From the NCBI GenBank assembly GCA_002221725.1, contig NJFT01000017.1, forward strand, positions 271,564-335,563: a DNA stretch of 64,000 bases, given 5' to 3'. Both the position numbers and the translations under genes were made by a program. This stretch comes from Scedosporium boydii. Taxonomy: Eukaryota; Ascomycota; Sordariomycetes; Microascales; Microascaceae. This document shows, one piece after another, positions 46,741 to 58,275 of the stretch (position 1 is its first letter; each line of letters starts with the position of its first letter). The notes beneath the pieces were generated by a model. That model had not been told where the DNA came from, searched no databases, and saw nothing but the letters and a program-made list of their open reading frames with translations.

Positions 46741-48064
46741 GTCTTTTTGCGGCGCTCAGCGGTTTGAAACAACGATCAATCGACAGTGGGTTTCCTAATT
46801 TAGACTCTCAGAGTATAATAGCGCTAAAGGGATGGAGGACTTAATCTGCTGTGAGGATAAAAACTGTGTAGGGATGTGCTTTGCCTTCATCGAAGAGTAC
46901 AGGAGGGTTTGGGTGAAAATTAGTCTCATGTGTGGCTGGACCACCCACCCCCCTGGTCCTGCCTACAGCGAGAATTACCACTCCTAATTGGGGGCTAAAA
47001 TTTGCGCTGGGCCAGGCAGCTCTGAAGATTAATGCCGTTGTGACTCTGTTCGGCGAAAAGTCAAAGCGGCTTATGTACCATCATTGATGTCTGCCTGGCG
47101 TTGATCCTTCCCTGTATCCCCCGCCCTGAAACTCACCGTCAAAAGTACTGTCCGTCAAAATCTAGAAATAATCCCAGCGAGGGCCGGGTGACTCTCGTTT
47201 GCTTATGGCTACCTGTGGGTATAACTAGATAGCGGATGCAAAATTGTACCCATCTACTTCGTAGAGTCAGACCAATTTGTATTTGATTATCTGCCGTTTC
47301 ATGTCTCCGGTGTAGCTTCGCCGGTCTGGCCCAAAACCCGGGACCCCCGCCGCCACACCCCGCACGTCTCCGGGACTTTCACGAGCGGTGGTGCGAAGCG
47401 ACGGAGGCCGTTCTAGGTTGGACGAGCGAGCGGGGCTCTCGGCGATATAGAATTTACATTGTAATCTACTTCCTCTCCCATTCGAGGGACAGAGTTCCGA
47501 ATTTATGTCATCAGTGATGGTACCAGGACCTAGACAAGACGTACAGCTTTTCTGCCAGCATCCCAAGAAGGGTGAGGAATCAATCTGAAAGAAAAGGAGG
47601 GCTAATGGCACCCTGATCTTCCAAATCGACCAGTATTCGCCGAACCATCTCATCCAAGCTTTATGGCCTTTCGGTTTTTGAAATACACTATTTGCGTGTC
47701 TGCTATTTTTAGGAATCGGCTCCACAATACAAACTACATACCTGGTACGGCATCGCGGGGGCAATCTAGGAACGAGAACTTAGAGTGTGTGTCAAAAACT
47801 AGGCTGAGATCGGGGGGCTGACGCGGAATCTCGGGATCTACATCGTTTAGAATCGCAAGGCGGGATTTACTAGAGGGGACCCGGAAGTGGACTATGATCT
47901 GCATTGCTTGGAAGAATATAAATACATGCCACGGAATGTTTTCCTCGGGCTTAGTTCACAGAGAAACGACAATCATGGTCGTGGATGCGTACAATAATTT
48001 TCTTTACACTCGTTAAATGTACAAAAGGTTTTTTGTTTCCGTTTTTTTTTCCCCCCCTTACTAT
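46741..48064. other. Intergenic, nothing recognised
   Basis: A 165-codon frame at 47267-47764 (-) has no recognisable features. T and C homopolymers lie near 48043-48058. Confidence 0.5.
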
Positions 48065-49432
48065 TTACCTTATCCAACCCCGAGGTCCCGCCCAAGTACC
48101 CTTAACCATAAAGTTGGAGTAAACCCACGGGAAGAAATCCTTCTTCAAAAAGTAAAACGGCCGACGCGGAACTCCCTGGTCGATGCCGAACCAGCCGGCA
48201 AAGGTCTCCTTGGGCTCGCCGCCGTACTTGAACTCGGCAAGGAGTACCTTGCCGTACTCGGTCACCAGGGGACACGAGGTGTATCCGTCGTACACCGACT
48301 CGATCTCCTTGCCCTCGACGGACTTGAGCACATTGGATACTAGGACGGGGACCTGCGACGTGATGGCCGCGATGGTCTTGGAGGTGGGCAGGTTGGCGGA
48401 ATCGCCCGCCGACCAGACGTTGGCGTACTTGACGTGGCGCAGGGTGTCGGGCGCGACGTCAACGAAGCCGGTTTCCTTGTTGGCGAGCTCGCTGTTCTTG
48501 ACGAAATCGTAAGCTCCCATTTTGGGAACCGCGTGCAGGAGATCGAACTTGCGCTCGACGCGCTCCTGCTTGCCGTCGGCGGCGTGAGAGAAGACCGCCG
48601 TGCTGCCGTTCACCTCGATCAGGTCGTGCTGGAAGAGCCCCTCGACGGACCTCTCCATGCGCAGTGCGTTAAGAGTCTCGGAGTACTTGGGCACGCCGAA
48701 CATGGCGCCCGCTCCGGTGGCGAAGGTGATGTGGATGGGCGAGCCCTCAGGGCTGTTGGGGCTGTAGAGACCCGCTCGCTTCCAGTGGTCGAGGGCGAGC
48801 CACATAGCCTTTTGCGGGGCGCCGGCGCATTTCACAACGCCCGTGGGTTGGGTGAAGATGGCATTTCCCTTGGTCAGGTTCTTAATGGTGCGGAAGGACT
48901 TGTCGCAACCCTCGTAGCCATAGATGGTGGATACGGGAGCGTTGGGGTCCGCAAGGGCTTCGGGCAGGCCCTTGATGCTGTCGTAATGGATCTTGATCCC
49001 CGGCACGACGACCAGGTGATCGTAGTTGAGCTTGTCACCATTGTTCAGGGTCACGGTGTTGTCCTCTGGAGAGAAGGAGGTCACACTGTCGTTGTAAAAA
49101 GAAAGTTTGGAATCAATCAAGTCCTTGAGGGGCGTCCGTAGGTCCTCCTTGTTCTTCAAGCCGCCGCCGACCAGGGTCCATCCCGGCTGGTAGTGGTGCC
49201 ACTCCGCGGGATCGACAACGGCGATGTCCCCCGGAGCGAACTTGCCAGAACGGAGGAGCTGATGGCTGATCGCCAAGCCCGCGCTGCCGCCGCCCACGAC
49301 GACAATCTTGTGGCTCTTATTGGAGATCAGCGGGCTTTCTGTGGCGAAGCCCCGAGTGAGCGGCACGGACAGCGACGAGGTGAGTCGGCGACATGCCGGG
49401 GACCTCGTAGCTGCGACCCGAAGGAGAACCAT
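48065..49432 (-). CDS. hmt2: Sulfide:quinone oxidoreductase, mitochondrial
   Basis: A single-exon, 455-residue flavoprotein of the SQR/HMT2 type. It oxidises H2S in the mitochondrial inner membrane, passes electrons to ubiquinone and hands the sulfane sulfur to a thiol acceptor. Evidence: an N-terminal Arg/Ser-rich presequence (to ~residue 35), the FAD dinucleotide motif VVVGGGSAGLA (44-54), and the two redox cysteines in their family contexts, KCAGAPQK (Cys202) and YTSCPLVT (Cys387). These correspond to the pair that carries the trisulfide in the animal enzyme. It is divergent from the persulfide dioxygenase gene, which uses the product of this reaction. The intergenic region is 1358 bp. Confidence 0.94.
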   Translation of the reverse strand: MVLLRVAATRSPACRRLTSSLSVPLTRGFATESPLISNKSHKIVVVGGGSAGLAISHQLLRSGKFAPGDIAVVDPAEWHHYQPGWTLVGGGLKNKEDLRTPLKDLIDSKLSFYNDSVTSFSPEDNTVTLNNGDKLNYDHLVVVPGIKIHYDSIKGLPEALADPNAPVSTIYGYEGCDKSFRTIKNLTKGNAIFTQPTGVVKCAGAPQKAMWLALDHWKRAGLYSPNSPEGSPIHITFATGAGAMFGVPKYSETLNALRMERSVEGLFQHDLIEVNGSTAVFSHAADGKQERVERKFDLLHAVPKMGAYDFVKNSELANKETGFVDVAPDTLRHVKYANVWSAGDSANLPTSKTIAAITSQVPVLVSNVLKSVEGKEIESVYDGYTSCPLVTEYGKVLLAEFKYGGEPKETFAGWFGIDQGVPRRPFYFLKKDFFPWVYSNFMVKGTWAGPRGWIR

Positions 49433-49700
49433 TGTGGACTGAGAAGGAGGTAAATAGGACTGAGTGGAGAGGGAAAAACGACGAAAAAAAGAATGATAGT
49501 GAATGGGATGGGGAGAGAAAGAAAAGAAAGAAGGAAAGAATGAATAAAAATTGGAAAGGTAGCTGGGAAAATATCTATAGACGCGGGACGGATTCTACGA
49601 GCTCGAAGCGAGGCACACGGGGCGGGATTTTACTTACCTCCATGGGTGGCATCAAAGCCGGGCCAGCCTTGGCTTGCCACACACTACGCAGCACACTACA

Positions 49701-49730
49701 CTAGCATTGTACGCATTGGCACGCATTGGC
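49701..49730. repeat. Decamer repeat near ACGCATTGGC
   Basis: Two exact copies of ACGCATTGGC (49711-49720, 49721-49730) follow a related decamer (CTAGCATTGT, 49701-49710). They lie in the sulfide-gene intergenic region, about 270 bp upstream of the SQR start codon. Confidence 0.6.
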
Positions 49731-50690
49731 ACGAAAGCAATGAAACGAATATAGATTAGAACGGGAACCGCCCGGCTAGTGGAGAGCGGGAGCCGTCGAG
49801 CTAAGTGGCGAATTTATGCAGAGAAGATTGATGTTTGAGCCAGTGTCAGTTCAATGTTCCTGGACCAGGGGCGGCTTCGATCCGGACACGCGGAGCCGCC
49901 ATTCCGATCTGCATGGCTGATCGATATCATTTGACAAGGGTGGTTGAAATTTTTTGATTAGTGAACAAGGGGGCCACTCGTATTTTCAGGGTCCTTGGAG
50001 CTTGGTGTCGGGGGCGATCATTTTTTTTCTTCAAGTTTTTCTTCCGTCCCTGAGGAGACAGCGCGGAAAATTTGCTCATCGTACGATCTGCGTAGCGGAA
50101 GCTTGGGCTTTTAAAAAGGGTGATCGCCGAACAAAGTAAATAAAGAAGGTGCCAAAAAAACTCATTGGCTCCTCTCCGGATTCAACCGAAGTTAGAAGCC
50201 AGATCGACGTTATTTCGTGCATAGTTATGTTTCCCCTAAGAATCCTAATCGCTTAAGGACCCTGAGAATGGGCAAATAAAATCTGGGGTCGACGCTGTTT
50301 CGCCCGTTTCGCCCTGGTGGCGAAGGGACCCACTCAACCCGCTGAGCCGATCCGGGGCGTTTCCTTTCGGCGACCACAACTTCGGCGACCATCGGGAAGC
50401 ATCGGGGGCAACCTTGGCGGAAAATCTCCGAGAGGGAGAACGGGGATCATGGGGACATCATCAGATCTCATGAGATCCCATGACAGCGCCAGAGAAAGCC
50501 ATCGTCGCCGATAAGAAGATATTAATTTCAAGCCCATCGTCAATGCGTTCAATGCGTTTCGTGCATTCCATGCGTCTCCTTTGAGATTCAAGTTGCTTTC
50601 TTCGCCGAAGGAATTATTAATTCAGCCACCCATCATCGTCACATTGCGAGCCGTTTGCTTGGAAATTGCCCTCTTTCCTCGCCTTTGCTC

Positions 50691-50730
50691 GCCGAATTGG
50701 ATCGCACTGGATCGAATTGGATCGAATTGA
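50691..50730. repeat. Four tandem decamers (ATCGAATTGG-type)
   Basis: Consecutive decamers GCCGAATTGG, ATCGCACTGG, ATCGAATTGG and ATCGAATTGA end 60 bp before the start codon of the persulfide dioxygenase. This position is in the core promoter or 5' leader. Confidence 0.65.
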
Positions 50731-50790
50731 ATTCATAGCTCAAGCTCGAACATTTAAGTCCAGAGATTCAACCTCTTTTTATCCTTCACG

Positions 50791-52013
50791 ATGCAATCCC
50801 TTCGACGAAAAGTAGCTTCAAATCTCATTGCGAGGCCATCGGGACTAATCTCAGCTTCGCCGTGTAAAGTTTGCACGCAAATTTACCCACTCAGGAAAAT
50901 AGCAACGACATCACCAACAACAACAACCGCAACCAGAACAGCACCAATCACCCGCACCATGCCTCTTACCAGCTCTGTTAACGGTTCTCAGCAGCCTGCT
51001 TCCGCGCCAACTGTCACTCCAGGAAGCAGCGCCTCGTACAGCACGCACGCTCCCTTGGTTCAAGAGCCCGTCATCCACGACATATTCGAAAACAAGACCA
51101 GCACCTGGCAATATGTCGTCGCTGACCCCAACACTCTAAAGGCGGTCATCATCGACCCCGTCTTGGACTACGACCCTGCCACCCTGACCGTGTCCACCGA
51201 GTCTGCCGACGCTTTGTTGGCGCTGGTCGCGGAGAAGGGCTACAAAGTCGAGCGGATCCTCGAGACGCATGCCCACGCTGACCATGTAACCGCTGCATCC
51301 TACCTCCAGCGCCGATTGGAGAAGCAACAAGGCTACAGGCCTCTCGTTGGCATCGGCAAGAGGATTGTTGGTGTGCAGGAACTGTTTAGCCAGAGATATG
51401 GCGTTCCGGAAGAGGAGTTCAGGACGGTGTTTGATGTTTTCTTCGATGACGACGAGGTGTTTGATATTGGCGACCTCAAGGCTACGGCCATTCACCTGCC
51501 CGGGCATACCCCTGACCATCTAGGCTACAAGATTGGAGGTGAGTAAAATCGGGGGGAGTACGAACACTTGTTCCGATCATAGACTGACATTGAAAAACGA
51601 CAGACAACGTGTTTTGCGGTGATTCCGTCTTCCACACGGATATCGGCACCGCAAGGTGCGATTTCCCCGGTGGCAGCGCCGACAATCTTTTCCTCTCCGC
51701 GCAGAAGCTCCTCAGCTTGCCGGACAACGTCAAGATCTGGACCGGCCACGACTACCCCGCCAATGACCGCAAAGATCCCGTCGCCTGGCAATACGTCAAG
51801 GACCATAAGCAGGAGAACAAGCATATCAAGGAGGGCACCACCTTGGATGACTTTGTGGCCATGCGCAAGGAGCGAGACAGCACGCTGGGAGAGCCGAGAC
51901 TGCTGCACCAGTCACTTCAGATGAACATTCGGGGAGGACAACTTCCCCAGAAGACGGCTTCGGTGCACCGGCTGATTAATGTGCCCTTGAAATTAAAGAA
52001 CGTTGAATGGTAG
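50791..52013 (+). CDS. Persulfide dioxygenase (ETHE1-like), mitochondrial
   Basis: Two exons (50791..51538, 51604..52013; 65-bp intron), 385 residues. It is a metallo-beta-lactamase-fold, mononuclear iron enzyme of the ETHE1 type. It oxidises glutathione persulfide to sulfite and glutathione in the mitochondrial matrix, the step after SQR. Visible features are the metal motif THAHADH (159-165), LPGHTPDH (236-243), FCGDSVF and DIGTARCDF, typical of persulfide dioxygenases and not of glyoxalase II. The first ~56 residues are Arg/Ser/Thr-rich and look like a mitochondrial presequence. A second in-frame Met at 57 could give a cytosolic form. Head-to-head with SQR, it strongly suggests a shared sulfide-response unit. 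Confidence 0.93.
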
Positions 52014-53593
52014 AGCTGGCCAGAGCTTGGAGGATGTTGAGGGGTGCTAGCAGGAGCTAGCAGGAGGGAGCTGAGCGGTGGAGCGTGTCGTTATGTGGTT
52101 ACAATTAGCTATCTGCGGGCTAAATTGATGTATTAAATGAATGTGTTAGCAGTTTTGATTAGCAGTTTCGAGCTTGTTCAATAAAACAGTCAGTCAACGA
52201 TGCAAGAGCGGGATCTTGTGAACTTTAACGTGGCCCATTTGAGGGTCGTCCAGGTTAGTTATGCGGGAGGATAGGGCTGGTTATTATTGACGTCAGAGGA
52301 CCGATCGCAATTCCTCACTTCAGCCAGTCAAGGTCTTGGGTTCTGTTATCCACTAGTTCCGGGCCCTGTGGGATTCAAGGATTAGTTTAAAATTAGGGAA
52401 TTTTTCCTCTCTGGTCGAAGCCCTGAGCTGGAGCCTGGATCTGCGAGCTGAGGCCCTCCGCGATTCCCCAACTCCGAATCAAATCCGAAAAGACTCACGT
52501 GATGAAGGCCATCGGAGTTTGCAAAGCCCGATGAATGATGAACGCGTCATAACGTCAGAGCGGTCGTATTCCACGTGATCTGCAGGCAGCTTATCTCGAA
52601 GCGGAAAGAACGGCAAGGTGTGGATGGCTCGCCAAGAGATTTCGGACTCGGATTTGGAACAAGATCAACTCCAACTCCAAGTCCCGGCCGAGTGGGTCCG
52701 ACTATCTCCCATGTGGGTTAATCGACCGCAGCTGTGGGGACCAAAAGCTTCTTCCTTGCCTTCCAAGCCTGCAAAAACTTTGTGTTGTTTTGTCTTGCCT
52801 CCCGTCAAGCCGAGGTTCAAAGCTTCCAGCTCAGATAGAGTGGGCCAGACAGGTACTTTGCGCACCGCTTTGTACCTTGAAAAGGAGTAATATTTAGCGA
52901 GGGCTCCATACGAGCTCCATCTAAAAGGAGATAACGGAGTGGATGAATCGGAGTCGGGATGTTGCGTGGGATGCGCCGCCTGCCAATGCCACAGATCTGG
53001 GTTTGCATCGCCGGTTCCGTGGTTGTATCGTCTTGGATTCGAAAAAAAAGCAGCCCTACCCAAAGAGCCAAGATCAAATCCGTCGGGCTGGCTGCACGTT
53101 TTACCCGTCCTTGAATAATTATTAATAGAAAGGGCCTTTTGATCAATCGGATCTGACGGCCCCTGCGAGATGCTACGAGATGGGAGGGTGTGTGGCCTGT
53201 TTGCGCCATCCCCTTGGCATCTCTTTTTGGTCCGTTGGTCGTGAACATAACGCATTAGGGAATTAGGGAATTAAGCCCCCCCCCCCCCCCATCGGTGTTG
53301 TCTCCGGGGCGGACAATTTAAATCCGACGGGTTTGATCGCGGGATGCTACGACATCACATTCTTTTTCTAATTTTGTATTTTTCTACTTATTTCCTTTAT
53401 TTTGTATACATGTAGTCGAGATCCCATCTTGCACGTACCCCTTACCTTTCTCCCATTCCTCTCCTTTCATTTCGTGTCCTTGAATCGCCCAAGGTAAAAG
53501 TTCTTGCGCTTGATCTTGCACATTGCCAAGCTTCGCCAACACTTGCAAGACTCACGATCCCGCCCCTGGACAAACCCCCTTCAGGTCCCGGGC
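52014..53593. other. Intergenic, nothing recognised
   Basis: 1.6 kb with short frames only. A 15-base C run (53276-53290) lies upstream of the MFS gene, and the last 100 bases are T/C-rich, as in a fungal core promoter. Confidence 0.5.
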
Positions 53594-55522
53594 ATGGCCC
53601 CCCTCGTCACTACAAATGGGCTAGCGCCCAAGGAGAAAGGTGAGGCTCCGGTTGATGAGCCCGTCGCCGTAACCAAAATACCCTTTTGGCGCATGGTGTT
53701 CGATCACGCAGGTGTCACCGACGAGGTCGCCAACTATCCTTTTCAGGGATCTGGCACAGAAGAAGACCCCTATTTAGTGACGTGGATTCCAAACGACCCC
53801 AGGAACCCCATGCTCTTCAGTGCTGTCACAAAATGGACGCTCACTATGACGGTGGCTTTTTCCACGCTTGCTGTAGCGCTGGTATCCTCGGCGTACACGG
53901 GAGGCATTATCGAAATCATGCAGGAGTTCCACATCAGCAGCGAGGTCGCCACTCTAGGCGTATCCCTCTTCGTCCTGGGTTTCGCCATCGGTCCTGTAGT
54001 CTGGGCTCCCTTGAGTGAGCTTTTCGGTCGACAGGTCCTCTTCTTCGGCACCTATCTCGCCCTTACCGCCTTCAACGCTGGCGCCGCGGGCGCCCACAAT
54101 GCCGCGACTTTGCTGGTTCTCCGGTTCTTCGCAGGAGCGTTCGGTTCATCCCCGCTCACCAACGCCGGCGGAGTCATCGCCGACATGTTCCCCGCCTCCC
54201 AGCGCGGTTTGGCCGGTGCCATTTTCGCCGCCGCGCCCTTCCTTGGCCCCGTACTTGGTCCGATCACCGGTGGCTTTCTGGGAGCGGGCGCGGGCTGGCG
54301 GTGGGTCATGGGTTATCTCGCCATCTTCTCGGGCTTTTGCTGGATCGTCGGCAGTCTCCTCGTCCCGGAGACCTACGCGCCCGTGCTGCTCAAGAAACGA
54401 GCCGCCAAGCTGTCTAAGATGACCGGCAAAGTTTACAAGAGCAAGACGGAGGCCGAGCGAGGCCCGGTGACAATTCGCCAATCGTTCGCGACTGCCCTCT
54501 CGCGACCCTGGATCCTCTTACTCAAGGAGCCTATTGTTCTCCTTCTTTCCATCTACATGGCCGTCATCTACGGAACGCTCTACATGCTTTTCGCCGCTTT
54601 CCCTATCGTGTATCAAGTAAATCGGGGTTGGAGCCAGGGCATCGGCGGCCTTGCCTTCCTGGGCATCATGGTGGGAATGATAGCTGCCATCACCTACAAC
54701 TTGTTCGATAATAAGCGCTACATCAGAGTCGAGCGCGAGCACAATGGATTCGCGCCGCCCGAGGCTCGTCTTCCCCCGACAATCGTCGGCTCCATCGCCC
54801 TCCCCATCGGCCTCTTCTGGTTCGCCTGGACGAATTCCCCGAGCATCCACTGGCTGGCCAGCATCGCCGCCGGCGTTCCGTTCGGCTTCGGTATGGTCCT
54901 CGTCTTCCTGAGTCTCATGAACTACCTCATCGACGCGTACACCATCTTCGCCGCCTCCGTCCTCGCCGCGAGCGCCGTCCTGCGATCCCTCTTCGGCGCC
55001 GCCTTTCCCATGTTCACGAGGTACATGTATGATGATCTCGGCATCCACTGGGCGTCGAGTATCCCTGCGTTCCTGGCCCTCGCCTGCGTTCCCTTCCCGT
55101 TCTTGTTCTACAAGTACGGCGCACGCATTCGCGCCAAGTGCGCGTTCGCCGCCCATTCCGCCGAGTTCATGCGCAAGCTCCATGCTGCGGCCGCTGTCTC
55201 GGAAGAGCAGGATGAAACTGCCCACCCGTCCGAAGACGGCGGCGAGAGTGAGCGTTCTCGACCTAGCTCGCGCGGTTCGGAGAGGACTCTTTCCCCATCC
55301 ATGGAGGCCGCGGAAGCGAGACGGATGAGCCGTGCGCGTTCTCGGCCGTCTGTGTCTACCCTCGAGCGGAGACAAACCCGGCAGTCTTTCAACTACGATG
55401 GTAACCCTTACAATATTGATCGGGTGAACACGAACGAGTCTGACTTCCACCTGCACTCTCCGCACAGCAGGGAGGGCCACGCCCACCACGCCCACCATGA
55501 AAGCAGAAAGTCCTTGTCTTGA
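53594..55522 (+). CDS. MFS transporter, DHA1 drug:H+ antiporter type
   Basis: A single exon of 642 residues from ATG 53594 (a TTG-started extension upstream is not used). It has twelve predicted membrane segments. The family landmarks are the loop-2 motif around PLSELFGRQVLFF, the TM5 region FLGPVLGPITGGFLG, LVPETYAPVLLKKRA after TM6 and PIGLFWFAWTNSPSIHW in TM10. The ~110-residue cytosolic C-terminus is Ser/Arg/Glu-rich and ends in a His-rich stretch (HSREGHAHHAHHESRKS). DHA1 fungal proteins export drugs, polyamines or toxins by proton antiport. It shares several motifs with the MFS gene at 61-63 kb but has no introns, so the two are related but not recent copies. Confidence 0.92.
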   Translation: MAPLVTTNGLAPKEKGEAPVDEPVAVTKIPFWRMVFDHAGVTDEVANYPFQGSGTEEDPYLVTWIPNDPRNPMLFSAVTKWTLTMTVAFSTLAVALVSSAYTGGIIEIMQEFHISSEVATLGVSLFVLGFAIGPVVWAPLSELFGRQVLFFGTYLALTAFNAGAAGAHNAATLLVLRFFAGAFGSSPLTNAGGVIADMFPASQRGLAGAIFAAAPFLGPVLGPITGGFLGAGAGWRWVMGYLAIFSGFCWIVGSLLVPETYAPVLLKKRAAKLSKMTGKVYKSKTEAERGPVTIRQSFATALSRPWILLLKEPIVLLLSIYMAVIYGTLYMLFAAFPIVYQVNRGWSQGIGGLAFLGIMVGMIAAITYNLFDNKRYIRVEREHNGFAPPEARLPPTIVGSIALPIGLFWFAWTNSPSIHWLASIAAGVPFGFGMVLVFLSLMNYLIDAYTIFAASVLAASAVLRSLFGAAFPMFTRYMYDDLGIHWASSIPAFLALACVPFPFLFYKYGARIRAKCAFAAHSAEFMRKLHAAAAVSEEQDETAHPSEDGGESERSRPSSRGSERTLSPSMEAAEARRMSRARSRPSVSTLERRQTRQSFNYDGNPYNIDRVNTNESDFHLHSPHSREGHAHHAHHESRKSLS

Positions 55523-57016
55523 GCGGGCCTTGGAAATCTGGGCATCCAGCACCCCCACTTTCCTTTACTACGTTTTATCATTCTCACTCTCCGTCAACAC
55601 TATGCCTATAGATTTTACAATTTCCTTTCATCCATATTATCATCACTCTCCACCGTCATCAACTTTTTCTTTATTTCCTATTAACACTCATAATTGCATG
55701 GGCGGGCTATAATTCAGTGTGTACATACATCATCTCGATAAAAGGGTGTCCGTCGGGGACCTCGGAGTCATGGGTATAGACTGGGTTTCTTCTTTTTATC
55801 GTCAACAATAATATCTGATTTGCATTACCGACGCTTTCGAAACCGTGAGGCTCCCAAATCGAGTGCTAGCTTGATGTATTTTGACTGTATTACCTGGTAC
55901 TTTTTTTCTGGTCTTGCTGTCTTTCGCACACTACTTTTACGCTGAGACATGTTTTAGACTCTGAAGAGATAACCTCGATTTTGTGTCCGGTGCCCTTGAA
56001 CAGTCGGCTGAGCAGAAAGAATCTGCGTATTTGCGTATTTGCAGTAAGCACGGAACGGATTTCAATCCTCCCTTCAAATCCGGCCGTCTGTACCTCAGTC
56101 CACTAATTACGACGCCTATGCGGGGACTGCCAGCAACTTTCCGGGATTCCGGCCGCCGCATTCATCGCGTTTTCCTGCTCCTATTCCCATCAACCGGTGC
56201 CTTTGCGCAGCAATCCTCCAAATATGATTCTGTCATTTGTGAGCATGCACGAAGTATTAAGGAGAACATTGGAAGGATGCAACTCTGGAGCCTAACGGCC
56301 GGTTAAAGGGTGTGAGGATGCTGTATTATATGCCTGGATATTTGCCCATCGAGCGGTTTCTGACACCACCGCCGTATCTTCACCAATCATTGAGCAAGAT
56401 CTGGATCCACCTATTCATAGATTAGAACGGCGACCAAGCTCCATGCGTCGCGCTTTACGAAGTACGGGAGGATCCCTGCCCAAACCAAGAACCCGGGAGG
56501 TCCTAACCAAAGTTGTCAGGTAGCATTCGGGAGGGCTCTTGATTACACAGGTACTTCGTAGTGCGTTCTACTCCGGCTTGGCACATTCAGTGCAGGGCGA
56601 AGCCTGTTGGATAATTGGCGAATCGTTACTTTGTTCTCGAAATGAGAGAGACCTGAAATTCGAATGGGCGAGATTCTTAATATGTTCCTGCATCGCGTCT
56701 TGAGAACCAGTGACACTTCGGAGGATCTTTTTTGCCATGGTGAAGAGTCCTCGAGTCCTCTCCATCAATAGGCAATGTGCTCGATGGGCGGTACTCCGCC
56801 CAGTCTGTTAAGGCCGTAACCACATCGCCGCAACCACGTTGCCGAGTCCACGCGACAGTGTGGTGTGTAACATAAACATAAATACAAACCCAAACACAGG
56901 CAACACACATATCCTGACGCACAACACCTAAACGTCACAGAGTCTCGTGGCTGTGGTTCCGAGCAAATTCAAGTAACCCCAAGCGATACAGAGTCTGCTC
57001 GCCTCACACGAAGAGG
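55523..57016. other. Intergenic, nothing recognised
   Basis: About 1.5 kb with short frames only and no domain motifs. Confidence 0.5.
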
Positions 57017-57922
57017 ATGGCTGACCCTGCGGATCTCTTTGTTACACTGCCATCGGGATGTCGAATATGCTACCGGGTCTATGGTGACCTCTCAGATCCA
57101 GCATTCGTTATCGTCGGAGGATATGGACAGGCTATGACGCAAAAGACGGGAGATTTCGAGCGACTCCTCAATCCGCCAGACAATCCCCACTGTATCATTC
57201 GGTTCGACCATCGGGACACAGGCCTCTCGACTGCCTTTGCCAAGCCGGATGACGACACACCGGTATACACCCTCAATGACATGGCCGGCGATGTCCTAGG
57301 CCTCATCAAACACCTAGAGCTCAAGAGCGTCCACCTCGTGGGCTCGAGCTTGGGTGGACCCATTTCGTGGCTCGCCGCTAGCCAGATACCCGACATTGTC
57401 CGCAGCCTGGCGCTCGTCGTCACCAGTCCCGTTGGACGTATACAAGATTCCAAAGACAATTTGCCGCCACTGCATCTGGAGGGATCGTACTTGCTTGGTG
57501 AAGCATACGACCCGCCTATTGACCCGGACGACGACGAGGGCTGGATCAAGTGCTACATGGGGATCGACCTCGCCCTCTCGACACAGCTGCCCACGGAGGA
57601 GGAAAAGGCCGAATCGAGGAGGGAATCCGAGGTCACGTACTACCGACAAAAGGAGAGCGGGACCATGTGGAATAGAATGAACCACTCTGACGCCGCGGGT
57701 GTGAGATGGCCGCGGGAGGCGCTGAAGAAGATCAAGTGTCCGACGGTCGTTATTCACGCAGCCAAGGATCAGATCTTCCCGTTTGAGCACGCCAAAGCTC
57801 TGAGAGATGATGTGGAAGGAGCAACTCTGGTGGTGATTGAGGATTGCGGACATGAGATGCCCATTCGAGCTCGGCCGCAGATGGCGGAAGCGATTCTTGC
57901 GAACGCGAGGAAGGGAGAGTAG
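57017..57922 (+). CDS. Alpha/beta hydrolase
   Basis: A single exon of 301 residues. The alpha/beta-hydrolase fold is shown by an early FVIVGGYGQ strand, IIRFDHRDTGLST (the typical DxRGxGxS loop, here DHRDTGLS), the nucleophile elbow GSSLGG (Ser111), a catalytic Asp candidate in HAAKDQIFP and the His in EDCGHEMP. This style occurs in epoxide-hydrolase, lipase and aclacinomycin-methylesterase-like proteins. The substrate is not predictable. No signal peptide, so probably cytosolic. It does not appear to belong to an operon-like cluster with its neighbours. Confidence 0.88.
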   Translation: MADPADLFVTLPSGCRICYRVYGDLSDPAFVIVGGYGQAMTQKTGDFERLLNPPDNPHCIIRFDHRDTGLSTAFAKPDDDTPVYTLNDMAGDVLGLIKHLELKSVHLVGSSLGGPISWLAASQIPDIVRSLALVVTSPVGRIQDSKDNLPPLHLEGSYLLGEAYDPPIDPDDDEGWIKCYMGIDLALSTQLPTEEEKAESRRESEVTYYRQKESGTMWNRMNHSDAAGVRWPREALKKIKCPTVVIHAAKDQIFPFEHAKALRDDVEGATLVVIEDCGHEMPIRARPQMAEAILANARKGE

Positions 57923-58275
57923 GCTGTAGATGCTAGTATTTGCAGCGAAGGTTATGGGTGTCATTTTTTTAACCCTTTCCCACGTCGAATGTTGCGGGCT
58001 TTCCTTGAGTCTTTTAACACACGTTAACATTCTCTATGTTAACAAAAGGGGTTACAAATTGTTGAGAAGTGTTGCCCAGCTCAAGTTCTGTCCTAGCTGC
58101 TTGGCCGCGGTAGGTCTAGATTAGGAATAGATAGCGATAAACTAGAAGTAATTAACGACATTACTTTGTAACAAACCATCTCCATAATCCATCCATCTAT
58201 TCATCGTTGGAATTCATTGTTTGGGCTATTAAGTAAAGGTCCAAGGATACAAGTTAGAGGGAAGCGCATTTCTCT
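57923..58275. other. Short intergenic
   Basis: 353 bp between the stop codons of convergent genes; presumably 3' UTRs. Nothing else seen. Confidence 0.5.

Larger units (their letters stand above)
49433..50790. promoter_or_regulatory. Divergent promoter region of the sulfide-oxidation pair
   Basis: No gene recognised. It contains the two decamer arrays described separately and a cluster of ATGCG/TGCATTCC-like words at about 50541-50577. I saw no clear match to the Neurospora CYS3 consensus ATGRYRYCAT. Confidence 0.55.

Noticed and set aside
47267..47764. 165-codon minus frame
   Set aside because: No domain, no convincing start context and a random-like residue mix.
49433..50790. CYS3-type sulfur-regulator sites
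   Set aside because: Words such as ATGGGGACAT look similar but break the ATGRYRYCAT consensus.
53504..53593. TTG-started extension of the MFS protein
   Set aside because: A normal ATG follows at 53594 and the extra 30 residues do not resemble an MFS N-terminus.
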